Origin: Nematostella vectensis
Taxonomy: Eukaryota > Cnidaria > Anthozoa > Actiniaria > Edwardsiidae
DNA: 64,000 nt
Direction: 5' to 3'
NCBI RefSeq assembly: GCF_932526225.1
Contig: NC_064042.1
Location: forward strand, 7,495,540-7,559,539
Numbering within the stretch: position 1 is the stretch's first letter; each line of letters begins with the position of its first letter. The translations under genes and the position numbers were made by a program. The notes beneath the pieces were generated by a model. That model made no database searches and was not told where the DNA came from. It worked only from the letters and a program-made list of their open reading frames with translations. Shown in pieces: positions 23,513 through 37,100 of the stretch.

Positions 23513-24235
23513 ACCCAAAGACTTATAGGGTTTGCTATATCAGCTGCGAGTGATCGCTACTTCCATTTCCCTTGCAACGTATATCATTAAACTGAAAACA
23601 GGGCTCCGTCTGCCTGCCTTTTTCTGTAGTAAATACTGGTATAATACTGTACCCATATGGTCATGTCTGGGTGTATTGCTCACACTGACGTTGACGAGCT
23701 CGCCAGGTATATTGTGGTGTAGAGCTTTATACGCGATGAGCCACAGTTCAAGGTCGTAACTCGCAAGCGACAAAGGGGTAGATGCCGCGCCCACTTCGAA
23801 GCCTAGGATTTTGCCTTGTTGTATGCAAGTCAAGTACAGTTGACGCCTCCTCCCTTATTAAAAGAAACGAAATTTGATCAGTGTTTTCTACAAAAAGATA
23901 TGGGTACGGCCCTGCATTGACACGATTAAACACAAGGTGATATATCCCTATAATGACCTTTTCAAACCCCGTTTCGTATCTTTTTACTCAAGACTTGTAT
24001 TTGAACATTCAACTACATATGAAATATAGGAATATTAAAGAGATTTGACGTTTCAATTCTTTTTATGGTTTTCCTGCGAAAGAGAGATCAACTCTAGAAT
24101 TCAAATGTTAATGTCTTGGATTTATATACAATGACTTCATAACGACTAAGACTGTAGAACGTACAGTGCCATGTACGGAACATACTGCATTAAGAGAAGA
24201 CACTCGTAGAAGGCACTCGTACATTGGGCCTTTTA
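23513..24235. other. Intergenic, nothing recognised
   Basis: DNA after the putative dlg poly(A) site. Open frames here are short and show no family signature. Confidence 0.4.
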
Positions 24236-24239
24236 AGTT

Positions 24240-24960
24240 CGTTGTAACGTTTCGTGATATCCCACGTTCCTTTCCCTGTCGTGATGGATGTACCGTGTCG
24301 TGATATCCCACGTTCCTTTCCCTGTCGTGATGGATGTACCGTGCCCTTGTTCACTTCCGTGTCGTGATGTTGTAACGTGTCGTGACATTGTAACGTGCCG
24401 TGATGTACCGTGTCGTGACATTGTAACGTGCCGTGATGTACCGTGTCGTGACATTGTAATGTGCCGTGATTATGCGTGTTCATTTCCGTCCCGTGATGTA
24501 GCGTGTCGTAACATCCGTGCCATGTTCCGTGTTCTTTACCGTGTCGTGCCGTGCCATGATGTTCCGTGTTCATTGTCGTGACGTACCGTGCCATGATGTT
24601 CCGTGTTCTTTACCGTGTCGTGACGTACCGTGCCATGATGTTTCTTGTTCATTGCCGTGACGTACCGTGCCAAGATGTTTCGTGTTCAGTGTCGTGACGT
24701 ACCGTGCCATGATGTTCCGTGTTCTTTACTGTGTCGTGCCGTGCCATCATGTTCCGTGTTCATTGCCGTGCCATCATGTTACGTGTTCTTTGTCGTGACG
24801 TGCCGTGACATGATGTTCCGTGTTCTTTACCGTGTCGTGACGTGCCGTGCCATGATGTTCCGTGTTCTTTATCGTGCCGTGACGTGCCTTGCCATGATGT
24901 TCCGTGTTCTTTACCGTGTCGTGACGTGCCGTGGCATCATGTTCCGTGTTCATTGCCGTG
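24240..24960. repeat. Degenerate GTGCCATGATG-type minisatellite
   Basis: Tandem, imperfect units made of GTACCGTGCCATGATGTTCC, GTGTTCTTTACC and GTGTCGTGAC. Two exact-looking 48-bp duplications containing GATATCCCACGTTCC lie at its left end (about 24,256-24,340). Frames are open on both strands only because of the repeat composition. Confidence 0.9.
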
Positions 24961-27900
24961 CAGGATACGATGAGAGTCGTACAATATACATCGTCAAGTG
25001 CTTACTGTACGTTCTCACCGGGTCCTGACACGACTCTTATTGCATCTGACGTCTCAAAGATCGGCGTGTCGCACACATGACGGGGCCCTATCTGGTTCTG
25101 ACCAAAGAGCTACATTACATGCGGTTTTATTTAGGCATGTTAGCTTCTTAGCTTACTGCGTTGGACATTTACCTCTATTAGTCCATAACTATGGTCTTTA
25201 CAGTGAATGAAAATGGGTATTTAGAAAAAAACAGCCATTTTACGGTGTTTCAATTTTAACAAGCAGCTAATCTACATTAAGCCACTTAAAAATACTTGCT
25301 ATTCTGTAAAAAAAAGCTTGTATTTAGATACGTCAACTAAGCGACAACTTGTCTCGGTCCGGTGGGTGGCCTTCTCATTCGCCGCCTGTTTCTGCCATTC
25401 TAATCTTGTGTGTTTTCTTGTCATGCGAGCGCACATTTACAGCAGAATATATTTTTTTGCGAGACACGGGCTGCGAATTTTGCGGCGATTTGATCGCAAC
25501 CAATAAAGCGGCAATTATGACGACGATTTTTCTGCCATTTTTAGGCCTTTATAAATCATGGCTGATGAAAAATATGCTGACATTGTTGTATGCGCTATTG
25601 GCAGTTAATTGACACAACGAAGTCGCAACAACCCCCCTCTTTTCAATAGTTCAAACCAGGAAAGTGCACTTCTTTGTTAAAACACCTCTTTTTATTAGCC
25701 GCTAATTTGCATGTTGTTTACACGCGCGATTTGGGTGCGATAAAAATCGCCGCACAAATCACAGGTACGTGTCGCGCGACAAAAGTTGCTAGTGTAAACT
25801 GGCCTTTAAAGAGATACCTCAAATTGATAACCTTAAAAAAGTTTTAATGACGAACCAACCTTTGAATTTCTCCAAGCTTTAAGACCTCCTACTTGAAAAG
25901 CTAAAATAAAATTTTCGAATTATTAAAATGACATTTCAAACCGCGTGTTCCCAAACTTGTAATTTCTCCACAACTTTTTCGTCTCTTGGAAACCGTAAAC
26001 TCAATGTGGTGTTATAAGTGAGCACACTGTGTGGTGTGATCTCAATTTTTCTCTGTAAATCGCGCACTTAAACTAAATAGATGATAAACTATCATTACTG
26101 TAAACGTGGAAAATTTTTCGTGCGCTTGAAAATTTTGTATTTGTTGTCATGGTGTTTATGTTTTTATATGCAAGTTATAACGACTAGAAGCGGAGACATA
26201 AATGTATTCGAATAAAGAAACATTTAAAGACCCTCTACTCTCGGTAGACCGCAGTTCTCGCTTGAAACGTCTTTTTTTACGGGACTACTAAACTCTAAAC
26301 GAACTATTACAACAAAGGACTTGGGTTCAGATGACTGAGATACGTTTTTTCCTGTCAATTGAACACGAAAACAACAACGTGCTTTAAAGGAAAACTTTTT
26401 GTGTCATGCGCGCGGTTTTGTTTTGTAGACTACAGATATACCACCAAAGAGAAAAGCTTTTCAATGATATTCTGGAATTAGTGAAAAGAATGATTTAAAT
26501 ATTTAAAGCAAAACTTCGTTAAATCATATCCTAGTTAGCGGGGTTGGTGGAAAATTTATTCAAATGTCAATTTTTGGTTATTTATACAAAGTCAGCAGTT
26601 TTTGAAAGGGGGAAGTTAGAACGGATTTTTTCGAAACGCACATAAATAGAAATGACACAGCATTTAAGCTCATATTACATAGAAATAAACATATAGCACA
26701 AATATATAGTTTTGAATTTGGGAATCAGATGAAATTTAGTAACACTTTTTGGTCGATTTTTGTGATGTCAAAGCATTTAAACGATTGGTAATAGGGTATT
26801 AAGTTTAAAGCTTATTTTTCGCAGAAGTTATGATACACTTACCTTAGATTATTATATACATTTACCTCTGCTTTGGGATGAGAAACCCATTGTTTATTGG
26901 CTTCGTATTTCAATCGTGACAGAGTGTCGTAGCGTGGGGGATTTGCTCGGCTTCTTATATACTTACTCATGTTGTGTCGGCCCATGTGACTAGTGCCTGC
27001 CTGGGCTTGCGTCTAATGCATGCTTGTGACGTGGGCGTTGTACCGTGGGCGGAAAGAGCACAGTCATTAGACAAATTCTCAGCCATTTAATTTAGCTTTT
27101 AAGCGCTCTCCCACACAGAAAAAATATGAGTTCTTCTTCCTGAATTTACATTGAGAAATTGATGTTTCAGTCGACGGGTGTCTTGTTGTGAATAATTGAA
27201 GCGACATGTCATAGAAAAGAATGTCCGAACAACGTGTTTTCTATGCGGTTGAGATACCTCATAGATCAATATTATGCTCAAATTACTTTTCTTGTTGCAA
27301 GCGACAACTTGCACGTTGCTTAATGATGATATGAAAAAACTTTTCTCTTTAAAAAAAATCCATTTTCTTTTTCATATCATCTAAGCAACGTGTTTTTTCA
27401 AGGATAAACAGTGGTATAATTTCTCTGCGTTGAACGCCAGCCCATGAAATACAGAAAAAAGAGGCATCTGCCAGCACCAGGGAATTAGACTGTTAGATGT
27501 TACCTTATACTAGTTCACCCCTTTTTTTCGTGCTCTTTCGTCCCTATATCTCTTAATTTTTTAATGCACGTCTCAACGCTGCCATCCCCTTAAACCTGCC
27601 ATTTTATAGCCCTTGAAATGAGCGCAAGTAAACAAAAGAAAAATATAACTTCTTTCCGAAACAACCCACACGCTCTTACTATTTCCTATCACTTTTTTGC
27701 TTTTTATCATTTCGCCCCCTCTTTTCTTTACCGCTTTTCATCTTATTCTATAACTATGCTTTTCGATTGCATTCGGTTCGACTTATCATTAGTATATTTA
27801 GTATATATTTTCAAAAAAAAAATACATCTTCACCACACACAATTATAAGGCTATTACTTGGGCTTTTTGGTATACCTGTGGTCTTGAATGTAATTTCGAG

Positions 27901-29290
27901 GTTGTTGCACGAAGAATAAAATAATCTTTCTTGACGCTAAAATCACATCTCAAATTGTACTCCAAACTTTTTTTTATAATGTTGTCGTGTTTGAACTAGG
28001 AATTCATAGACACAAAACCGGCGACAGTAGCAACTGTATTTGGGTATATTTCAAATTTCAAAACGTAGTTATTTCTTTGTAAAATCATTTTTAAAGAACT
28101 TTGCCCTACCGCGAGCTGTACACCGGTTCAACGTAGCTGTAGTTATGAGGCCTAGTGGGTGATAGTTAAAAGAGTTCTATTTTTGCGGAGATTTTCCTCC
28201 GATTAGTAGCCAATCAGGGGGTTTGTGAGCGCCATGCGTCAAGGGGTACTATGGAGTACTATAGCTAGCTACCCACGGCACGGTTAGGCAGAGAGAAGGC
28301 AGAGAGTGGTCAAGCGGGGATACGCATTTATAAAACGTGACCCGCTTTTAATTTAAGATTAACAAACATTTTGGATACATTTAAAAACGAAATTAAGAAT
28401 TTATTACTAGGCCTAAATATAATCTATACAGCCGCGGGTATCAATATAGACAAAATAAAACGGTAACGCATTGTTTTATTTGAATAAAAGCGTGTTTAAC
28501 GCAGCACTCCATGGGAGGGCAAAGCAAACGAGGGTCGACCAGACAACATGTCGTGTCCGAGCGCATCCCAACTCTTGTCATTTTTTTGGCAGTCTGTATC
28601 AAAAGAGCGTACACACACGTGGCATTACACACGGCATGTCGTACCTGAGTTATCCGCTCAAACAAATGTAAAGGCTTTAGGTTACAAATAGCGTTTTAGA
28701 CCTTTTTTTGTAGAAATTGGAGTGCCTGCCAAAATATGTTGCTTTTTATACTTTATAAAATCACTTTAACAAGAATAAGAATGTGAAAACAGACAAAATA
28801 GGTTCAATAGACAATGGGCGGATCAATAAACAAAGGGGAGACACCAAAATCAAATCAGGTTTGAAAAATGCACCTATCATTCACATTGCACACAGAGAAA
28901 AAAAAACACCTGTATATCGCGTCTAATGTCCCTAGGGGTTGTTTTTATTTGTAAAAGATATGTAGAAGCTAATGAATAAGCCCTGCTTCTCGCAGATATT
29001 TTATTGCTTCTTTGTCACAAGCTGCTGTTTGTCTTGACCAAATTATGAGCTCCCGAAGCCATTGAAGTGTCGATTTGCTGCAAACGAATTTCTTCTGCGG
29101 AGGTAAATCGAGAAACATTTTTTTGTAAAAAAATAGGAGGGCTTCTACTTTTACATTTTGTACAAAGTTCAAGTACTTTTTTTTGTTATACGTTGACCCT
29201 TAATTCGACCACTAAAATTATTGGCCAATAACACCGCGAGAAAAGTGCATGTCTTAATAAACAAAAACGTGATAAAATACCACACTGCAT
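24961..29290. other. Gene-poor intergenic stretch
   Basis: AT-rich DNA without a gene that I can support. A foldback hairpin at 27,312-27,392 is listed separately. A minus-strand open segment at 29,086-28,969 begins after CCTCCGCAG and reads KKFVCSKSTLQWLRELIIWS before stopping at REAGLIH. It could be a terminal exon or a decayed fragment, but I recognise no family. Confidence 0.4.
27312..27392. other. Short foldback hairpin, microRNA-precursor size
   Basis: The left arm (CACGTTGCTTA, then ATGATATGAAAAA) is repeated as its reverse complement at about 27,368-27,392, with a two- to three-base asymmetry after the first 11 pairs. The result is about 24 paired bases around a loop of about 30 nt, 81 nt in total. 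It could equally be a MITE relic. No expression evidence. Confidence 0.4.
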
Positions 29291-29299
29291 GATTGGACG

Positions 29300-30372
29300 C
29301 AAAAGGTATCATAGGTAGTCACATCAACTGCTGACAAAACCCAGGACTCAAATGGTATCATAGGTAGTCACACCAACTGCTATCAATATCCAGGACTCAA
29401 ATAGTATCATAGATAGTCACACCAACTGCTATCAATATCCAGGACTCAAATTGTATCATAGGTAGTCACACCAACTGCTGACAAAACCCAGGACTCAAAT
29501 GGTATCATAGGTAGTCACACCAACTGCTATCAATATCCAGGACTCAAATTGTATCATAGATAGTCACACCAACTGCTGACAAAACCCAGGACTCAAATGG
29601 TATCATAGGTAGTCACACCAACTGCTATCAATATCCAGGACTCAAATTGTATCATAGATAGTCACACCAACTGCTATCAATATACAGGACTCAAATTGTA
29701 TCATAGGTAGTCACACCAACTGCTGACAATATCCAGGACTCAAATAGTATCATAGATAGTCACACCAACTGCTATCAATATCCAGGACTCAAATAGTATC
29801 ATAGATAGTCACACCAACTGCTGACAAAACCCAGGACTCAAATGGTATCATAGGTAGTCACACCAACTGCTATCAATATCCAGGACTCAAATTGTATCAT
29901 AGATAGTCACACCAACTGCTATCAATATACAGGACTCAAATTGTATCATAGGTAGTCACACCAACTGCTGACAATATCCAGGACTCAAATAGTATCATAG
30001 ATAGTCACACCAACTGCTATCAATATCCAGGACTCAAATTGTATCATAGGTAGTCACACCAACTGCTGACAAAACCCAGGACTCAAATGGTATCATAGGT
30101 AGTCACACCAACTGCTGTCAATATTCAGGACTCAAATTGTATCATAGGTAGTCACACCAACTGCTGACAATATCCAGGACTCAAAAGATATCATAGATAG
30201 TCACACCAACTGCTATCAATATCCAGGACTCAAATGGTATCAAAGGAAATCACACCAACTGCTGACAAAACCCAGGACCCAAATGGTATCATAGGTAGTC
30301 ACACCAACTGCTGTCAATATCCAGGACTCAAATAGTATCATAGATAGTCACACCAACTTCTGTCAATATCCA
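29300..30372. repeat. 49-bp minisatellite, about 22 copies, two unit types
   Basis: The unit runs from GTATCATAGGTAGTCACACC through CAACTGCT and CAGGACTCAAAT. Two main variants of the middle segment, GACAAAACC and ATCAATATC, alternate in recurring order, suggesting larger duplicated blocks. It lies in intergenic DNA about 750 bp downstream of the MED4 3' end. Confidence 0.95.
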
Positions 30373-30850
30373 GATGAGGTAAGCAGCCATTTGTGGCGGT
30401 ACAGGTAATGGTCATGGTGGGATGTAGGTTATCTTGAAATCAAGCTCACATTATCAAAATTAACTGATACAACACATTTTAGAGACACCAGACCCCACAT
30501 TGTTTCTGTGACACCCACAGTGCTTAGCATAGAACTAGAAACGATGCATATTATGAAAGTTTATTTATAAAGAGTAAGATCAAAAGCACATCACGTTATT
30601 TAGGGTAATATTTTTAATAATAAATTTCTACCTAATTCATTATCATTGGCTATTGTTTCTTTAAATGGATTTTTTTTTAATTCTTTTAACGGATATCTAC
30701 ATTTGTACAAAAAATATATAAATATTGCAGACATCATAAAAGAGTTAGGGGCAGGCACGTAGCTGCAGTGGGGGAGTGATGGCGAATGCACCCCTTTTCC
30801 GAGGGAGCTGACAACATGTAAAGGGCATTGTTCTCACTAGATGGTCACTG
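30373..30850. other. Intergenic, nothing recognised
   Basis: Short AT-rich gap between the 49-bp array and the MED4-end minisatellite. No exon or RNA gene seen. Confidence 0.4.
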
Positions 30851-30854
30851 AATA

Positions 30855-31160
30855 ATGATGATGCTGATGACATTATTGGCATGTGTCATGGTCTACCACT
30901 GGATGATGATGACATTGTTAGAAGGTGTCATGGTCTACCACTGAATGACGATGATGACGATGACATTATTGGCAGGTGTCATGGTCTACCATTGAATGAT
31001 GATGATGACAATGACATTGTTGACAGGTGTCATGGGCTATCACTGAATGATGATGGTGACATTGTTGACAGGTGTCATGGGCTATCATTGGATGACGATG
31101 ATGATGACATTGTTGACAGGTGTCATGGGCTATCACTGGAAGATGAGCATGATGACGATG
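30855..31160. repeat. GATGATGAC-containing minisatellite at the MED4 3' end
   Basis: About six units with GTGTCATGG, GCTATCACTGGATGATGATG and ACATTGTTGACAG blocks, of variable length from GAT runs. The right-hand unit encodes, on the minus strand, the Ser-rich MED4 C-terminus and its TGA stop (31,123-31,125). The other units form the 3' UTR or flank. Confidence 0.9.
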
Positions 31161-34100
31161 ACATAAACTCCACTTCTTCTGTCGTTAATTCATTCCTGCC
31201 ATTTGCTGCTCCCATGGTAACATCATTTCCAATAGATGTCTGCTGTTAACATATAGATATAATATGAGTCTCTTTTCATGTTATTTAATCAAAAATAGTG
31301 TCTTTTTATGAATTGAAATGAGGTATTCAAGCAATTATAGTAGCCAAACTAGAAGCAAAAATATCTAAATCAGGGGAGCTTTTAGAGGAGCACGCTCATC
31401 CTAAATATTAATAAGCCTTGATTACCGGCAATTTAGGTTAGCAGGCAGTACAAGCCCAAGGACGGTACCACTGCTCCACCCACCATCAGCTGATTATAGA
31501 GCCTTGGCATGTACCCTAGTATCCTAGCTCCTGCGGACTCACCTCTGTTGTGCTAGGAATCCCAATAGCATGAAGGCTTGACTGCCACGATAATGACGAT
31601 GCAGAAGGCCCATTGGCAACACCATCCACTGTGACATAAAGAGAAAATGAGCTGATATAGCACAGGAAGAGTCTCAAGTACACAACAAAAGTTAATGGGA
31701 AAGCAGCTGAGTTTTGCAAGTACAATATCCATGTGCTGGTATGACATGTGTGGTTCAATAGTACAATTACGGACTTTGATGGCCCTTTGGGTCAACCCCA
31801 CACATTGAGTGCATGTACTGTAGCTTGCTTCTGTGATGCTAAATCAAGGATTTTCTCTTTCTTCTACTCCTACCAACTAAGTACTTTGCTGTACTTACTT
31901 GATTGCGTTAAGTGGCCGGGAATGTTTTGATAGTAAGGATGGGATTGTACACACAAGCAATTCAAATTACTAAAAATATTCAACCAGGGTATAACCTTGA
32001 CATACCCACTCCATTAACAGGTGCGGTGACAGCTGATGTTTCAGCCACGCCCACAGTTGAGGTGGGAATCTCAGTTTCCATGGCAACACCCTCTCCAAGT
32101 CTGCCGAGGAGCCCTGACCTCATCTCAATATCTAGAGGGTAAGGTCTTCTTGGGTCGCCTGCAGGAAAGAAGGCCAACCATGTCATCATTTTATCCTCCC
32201 ACACAAAACAGAATAATTCAAGCAAGTAACAGCTTCATTCAAATTGTGTTAAAAACATCACAATAAACCATGACTATAGCTATACCTAGACTAGACTACC
32301 ATACCCACAATGAAATAGGAGCAGGTATTTTGTCTTTGCCTTTACATTTTGTCAATAAGTGACAAAATTGTGACTTTCAGATAAAAAAACCTATCCATAA
32401 AGGGGCACTTGCATTGTGCTCAAACCTTGAAACTGCTTTTAAAGTTTTTTAGTTACACACTTTTTCATATTTTATTGAGCATGTTGAGCTTTCTGAACAT
32501 GGGTGCAAGTGTCCCTTTGAAGTGATACTGTATCCAATGGGTGAACTAATTTATGACATGATAGTGAAAAGGCACAAGACCCTGACCCCTTTAGGGACAT
32601 GCTAAGATGACTTATTATTAGAAGTGAACTCTGTAGTTATAACTTTTGCTTGACTCACCAGCCATCCAGGTGGTGGGGGCCTCTACTGCGTTACTGCTAC
32701 TGATTTGATGGGCATATTTGATGAGTTCTTCAGATGAAACAGAGCCTGAGAATACAAAACTGGTCTGTGAATGACAGAAATGATTACTTGGGTGTGATAA
32801 TGTCTAGTACATTCATCAAATAGTTAAGGATCAAAATCCATTCATCATTGGTTTATGCTCAAAACACAAATGAATTCACTATTGGTTTATGTAGGCTCGA
32901 AACATATTCATCATAGGTTTATGTAGGCTTGAAACACATTCATCATAAGTTGATGTAGGCTGGAAATACATTCAAAATAACTACCTTTGTTTGCTTTCTC
33001 AATGGCTGTTAACTTTTTCTTTGCTTGGAAAAGAGCCTGTGACTAGGAGCATAAAACAAAATGATCAATAGCTCACCAAGTAAAATCAAGAATAAGCTAC
33101 TCCACACACACAAAACACAGTGGATCATCGATTATGGATCACTCCACATACACAAAACACAGGGGATCATTGATTATGGATCACTCCACACACACACAAA
33201 ACACAGGGGATCATCGATTATGGATCACTCCACACACACAAAACACAATGGATCATTGATTATGGATCACTCCACACACACAAAACACAGTGGATCATTG
33301 ATTATGGATCACTCCACACACACAAAACACAGTGGATCATCGTTTATGGATCACTCCACATACACATCATACAGCAGTATAGCTAACACCACTAATTGAA
33401 ATAGTCAAGAATACAAATACACCTATTTCAATTGAGATAAGCTATAAGAAAATTGAAAATTGTGAGTGTCTTATATCAGAAGTAAAGGAGAACTAAACTT
33501 TTACAGCGGTGAGAGGGACAGGCACAACAGAGCCACGCTTTGCCGATCGCACCATATATCCATCCCCAAGCACTCCCTATTGTCCATACACTACTTACAA
33601 GTATCTGTTCAGCCTCTTTTAACTGTACTTCAAGGGCAAGTATCTTCTCATCCTTCTTGGCAATGTGAAGTTTGAGAGATTCGATATCCTGTTGACGCTT
33701 CTGCTGTTCTTTTGCTTGATGTTAAGAAAAAAATACATATACCCTGAATCTTTTATTTATAATCAGCTATACAATACATTACAATAATATTTATTAATCG
33801 AGGGTAACACAGACTCATAGTCAATGTTCAGTCTTAAACTGGCATTTCACAACCTCCTTTTGTTACTTGAAAATGTATTCTAACTCAAGAACTATACTTG
33901 TTGGATCATGATTAAAAAAAGTGTCCAAAACAATAAAAGTCTTCAGGAGTTGTAGTAAACAAGGGTAAAAAGTACTTGGGGGAAATAGCAACTACTATGA
34001 GTAAGTGAGGGTGAGATTCAGTAGGTTTTGAGAGCTCAAGTTATCAAGTTTTTTTAAAAATCAGTATGGTAGTTGCCAGGACATTATACCTTGTGCAACT

Positions 34101-37100
34101 GCAGCTTGTAGTTCTTTGTCCTTTGAGGTCAACTTTTCCAAAACCTGCAACATGAGTATCATGGTATGAACAGTTGAGTATATAATATGTATTTTCAACC
34201 AATTTCCATGGTCAGAGGGGGGGCGTTCATTAGATAGGAGGCTTTTATTAGAAAGGGGCGTTCTTTACAAACTATGAAAATACAGTTAAAGCTCTCGTAA
34301 GTGACCACCTTAAGAACTGAGAATTGTGGTCGTTAACGGAGCTGGTCTCTTACGAGAGCTTGCTCTCATAAGCGACCAATGGGCGCCAAAAACTTGAACA
34401 ATAGTGTTGGTCGCTTACGGGAGCTTAAAAAAATGGAATCTAAAAGTTATCATGATAATAACAACGCTGTGATATTTTGGTTTATTGCTTGATTTTAAAA
34501 CTAGGTTTGGAATATCTCTAGCTCGGCACATAACAAGACAACTGCTCACTTCGATTCGTATTGTAGATTAACTTTATTCTTCAATTCAGATAATTATATA
34601 GTATACACCTTTGACCTTACATGGCATAACAATCACTTGTCACGTAATCATTACATACATAATCAATTACATCATCACTAGTGTTAATCCTATAAATAAC
34701 TCAATGCTAATACACTACACTAGGTATTTGACTTATCATAAGGGTGAGTTGTTTTATTTAATAGCAATTCATTCTATGCAAAGTAGCTTGTTATGCTAGT
34801 TTATATTGACAACTTAAGCTTTTCGTCATGAGAATATCCTCTGCGTCTATGACGATCGCATGGCGTCATTTTTTAGCTGATTTCTAAAGCGTGCAACAAA
34901 CAAGAGGATGGCTATTGTAACTGGTAAAAGGATAAATTGTGGAGCTGGCAATGGACTAGAGATTCCTTGCATTTACACATTTTCTGGAGACAAAGAAATG
35001 GTTGAAATTGAAGTTAGAAAATTGAAATTATGGAATTCTTTAATAGTTGTCTACTGGAAAGGCAGCTTTTGTGAAACATTGCCACATTTCCACTTTATAA
35101 GTGATTTCAGCATGCATTGGATATGATGTTTATCAGGTGTTGACTGATGTTGCAAAGCCAAAAATCATTGTGGTCACTTACGAGAGCTTAAAAATAAAAG
35201 AAAATCTCAGTTGGTGTTTTGAAATTGTGGTTGTTAATGGTCGCTTACGAGAGCTTAGAATTACAGAGTTAGAGTGACAATTCAATCGGTGATTCGTGAT
35301 CGTGGTCGTTATCGGGGCTGGTCGCTTGCGAGAGCAGTCGCTTAGAGAGCTTTGACTGTATAACAAATCCAACAGGCCTGTAACCAGAATCAAAGTTTTA
35401 CCAAGGCAAAGTTAGCCACTGGATGATAAATCCAGCAGTACATGTAGATGGTGTCTTTCTTGGTACTTTTATATCACATCGCTCCCTTGGAGGTGCCCTC
35501 CTTTATCTTGCTACTTATACTTCAGCTTCTCTATTAGCACCAGGACCCCCAGGAATTTCTACTGCAAGATTAATATTGGGTACAGGATAAGCCTGGTTTG
35601 GTTTTCCACCAATAAAGTGTTCTGAAAAAATACTTGAACCTGTGGTTGGTTGCCAGATCTTTCCCATTTTAGAATCTTTTTTGTTGACTATTTTAATCCA
35701 CTCCACCGTCGGTTGTCACCATCAATCTTTTCCGAGGGGAAGGAAAATAACATGAATGGTGGATTGCATTCACAACTTCGCTGCTTTGATTTGTGTATGC
35801 TGCATTCTGAGTTCCTCCATTTCTCGAGTTTATATGTAGAATTGGAGCAGTGTTCGAAAACACAGATTCTCATCTCAATTGAATCCGGAACGTGTGAGAG
35901 AATAGATTTAACAGCTTAATGTACTTGTTTTGAATATCGAGCAATTTTAAAATAACCACGCTGCCCTGCTCTCGAAAACCTCTCTGTTTTCATTTGTTTA
36001 ACCATTCAAAGCACACGATTTTCTGCTGGATTTGCTGGAACAAGTAATAAACTAAATTTTTATCAAGTTTTTTTTTGCCAAATAGCCAAGTTTTACAATG
36101 TAAGAGCTAATTTCGTTCACCAAATATTTTGCTTCTGTCCGTAATGAATGTATGGGAAACACGCAACTAATTGAAATTTTGGTCCGAGTTAGCGCCAGTC
36201 CCCCACGGTCATCACTAAACTCAAACTTGGCTAATAGAGGGAGGCAATTATTAGAAAGGGGTGTTCATTACGAACTTGTAAGCTTAGGGGGGCGTTCATT
36301 AGAACAGAGGCATTCTTTAAATAGGGGTTGTTTACTAGGTCATTTACGGTACTGGAAGAGCACTTGGAAGACTTCAAGCTAGACCAGGAAAGTTGCCAGG
36401 TATGTGTCACCATAACACACACCTTTACATCACCCTGCCATAAAACACACCTTACGGCACCATAAGACACCTTTACGCCAACATAAACACTTTTACGCCA
36501 ACATAAACACCTTTACGCCAACAAAAGACACCTTTACGCCAACAAAAGACACCTTTCGGCACTATAAGACACCTTTGCGGCACCATAAGACACCTTACCT
36601 CCAACATAAGACACCTTTACGGCAACATAAGACACCTTTACGGCACCATGAGACACCTTTACGGCAACATAAGACATCTTTACAGCAACATAAGATATCT
36701 TTACAGCAACATAAGACACCTTACCTCCAACATAAGACACCTTTACGGCAACATAAGACATCTTTACAGCAACATAAGATATCTTTACAGCAACATAAGA
36801 CACCTTACCTCCAACATAAGACACCTTTATGGCACCATAAGACACCTTTACGGCAACATAAGATATCTTTACGGCAACATAAGACACCTTTACGGCAACA
36901 TAAGACACCTTTACGGCAGCATAAGACACCTTTACGGCAACATAAGACACCTTTATGGCAACATAAGACACCTTTACGGCAACATAAGACACCTTTACGG
37001 CAACATAAGACATCTTTACAGCAACATAAGATATCTTTACAGCAACATAAGACACCTTTACAGCAACATAAGACACCTTTACGGCAACATAAGACACCTT

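Noticed and set aside
24190-25028. ORFs on both strands rich in RHVTMSRHGTS or RVLYRVVTCRA
   Set aside because: Translations of the GTGCCATGATG-type minisatellite, not proteins.
30881-31249. Plus-strand ORF with repeated CHGLSLDDDDDDIVDR-like segments
   Set aside because: Antisense of the MED4 last exon and its GATGAT minisatellite. The minus-strand MED4 reading is supported by homology and splice sites.
36339-36399. Exon-like plus-strand segment ([18 protein letters not shown] between TACTAG and GTATGT)
   Set aside because: Looked like a missing MED4 coiled-coil exon, but it is on the wrong strand. MED4 exons already join in phase without a gap, and the segment lies in repetitive DNA.
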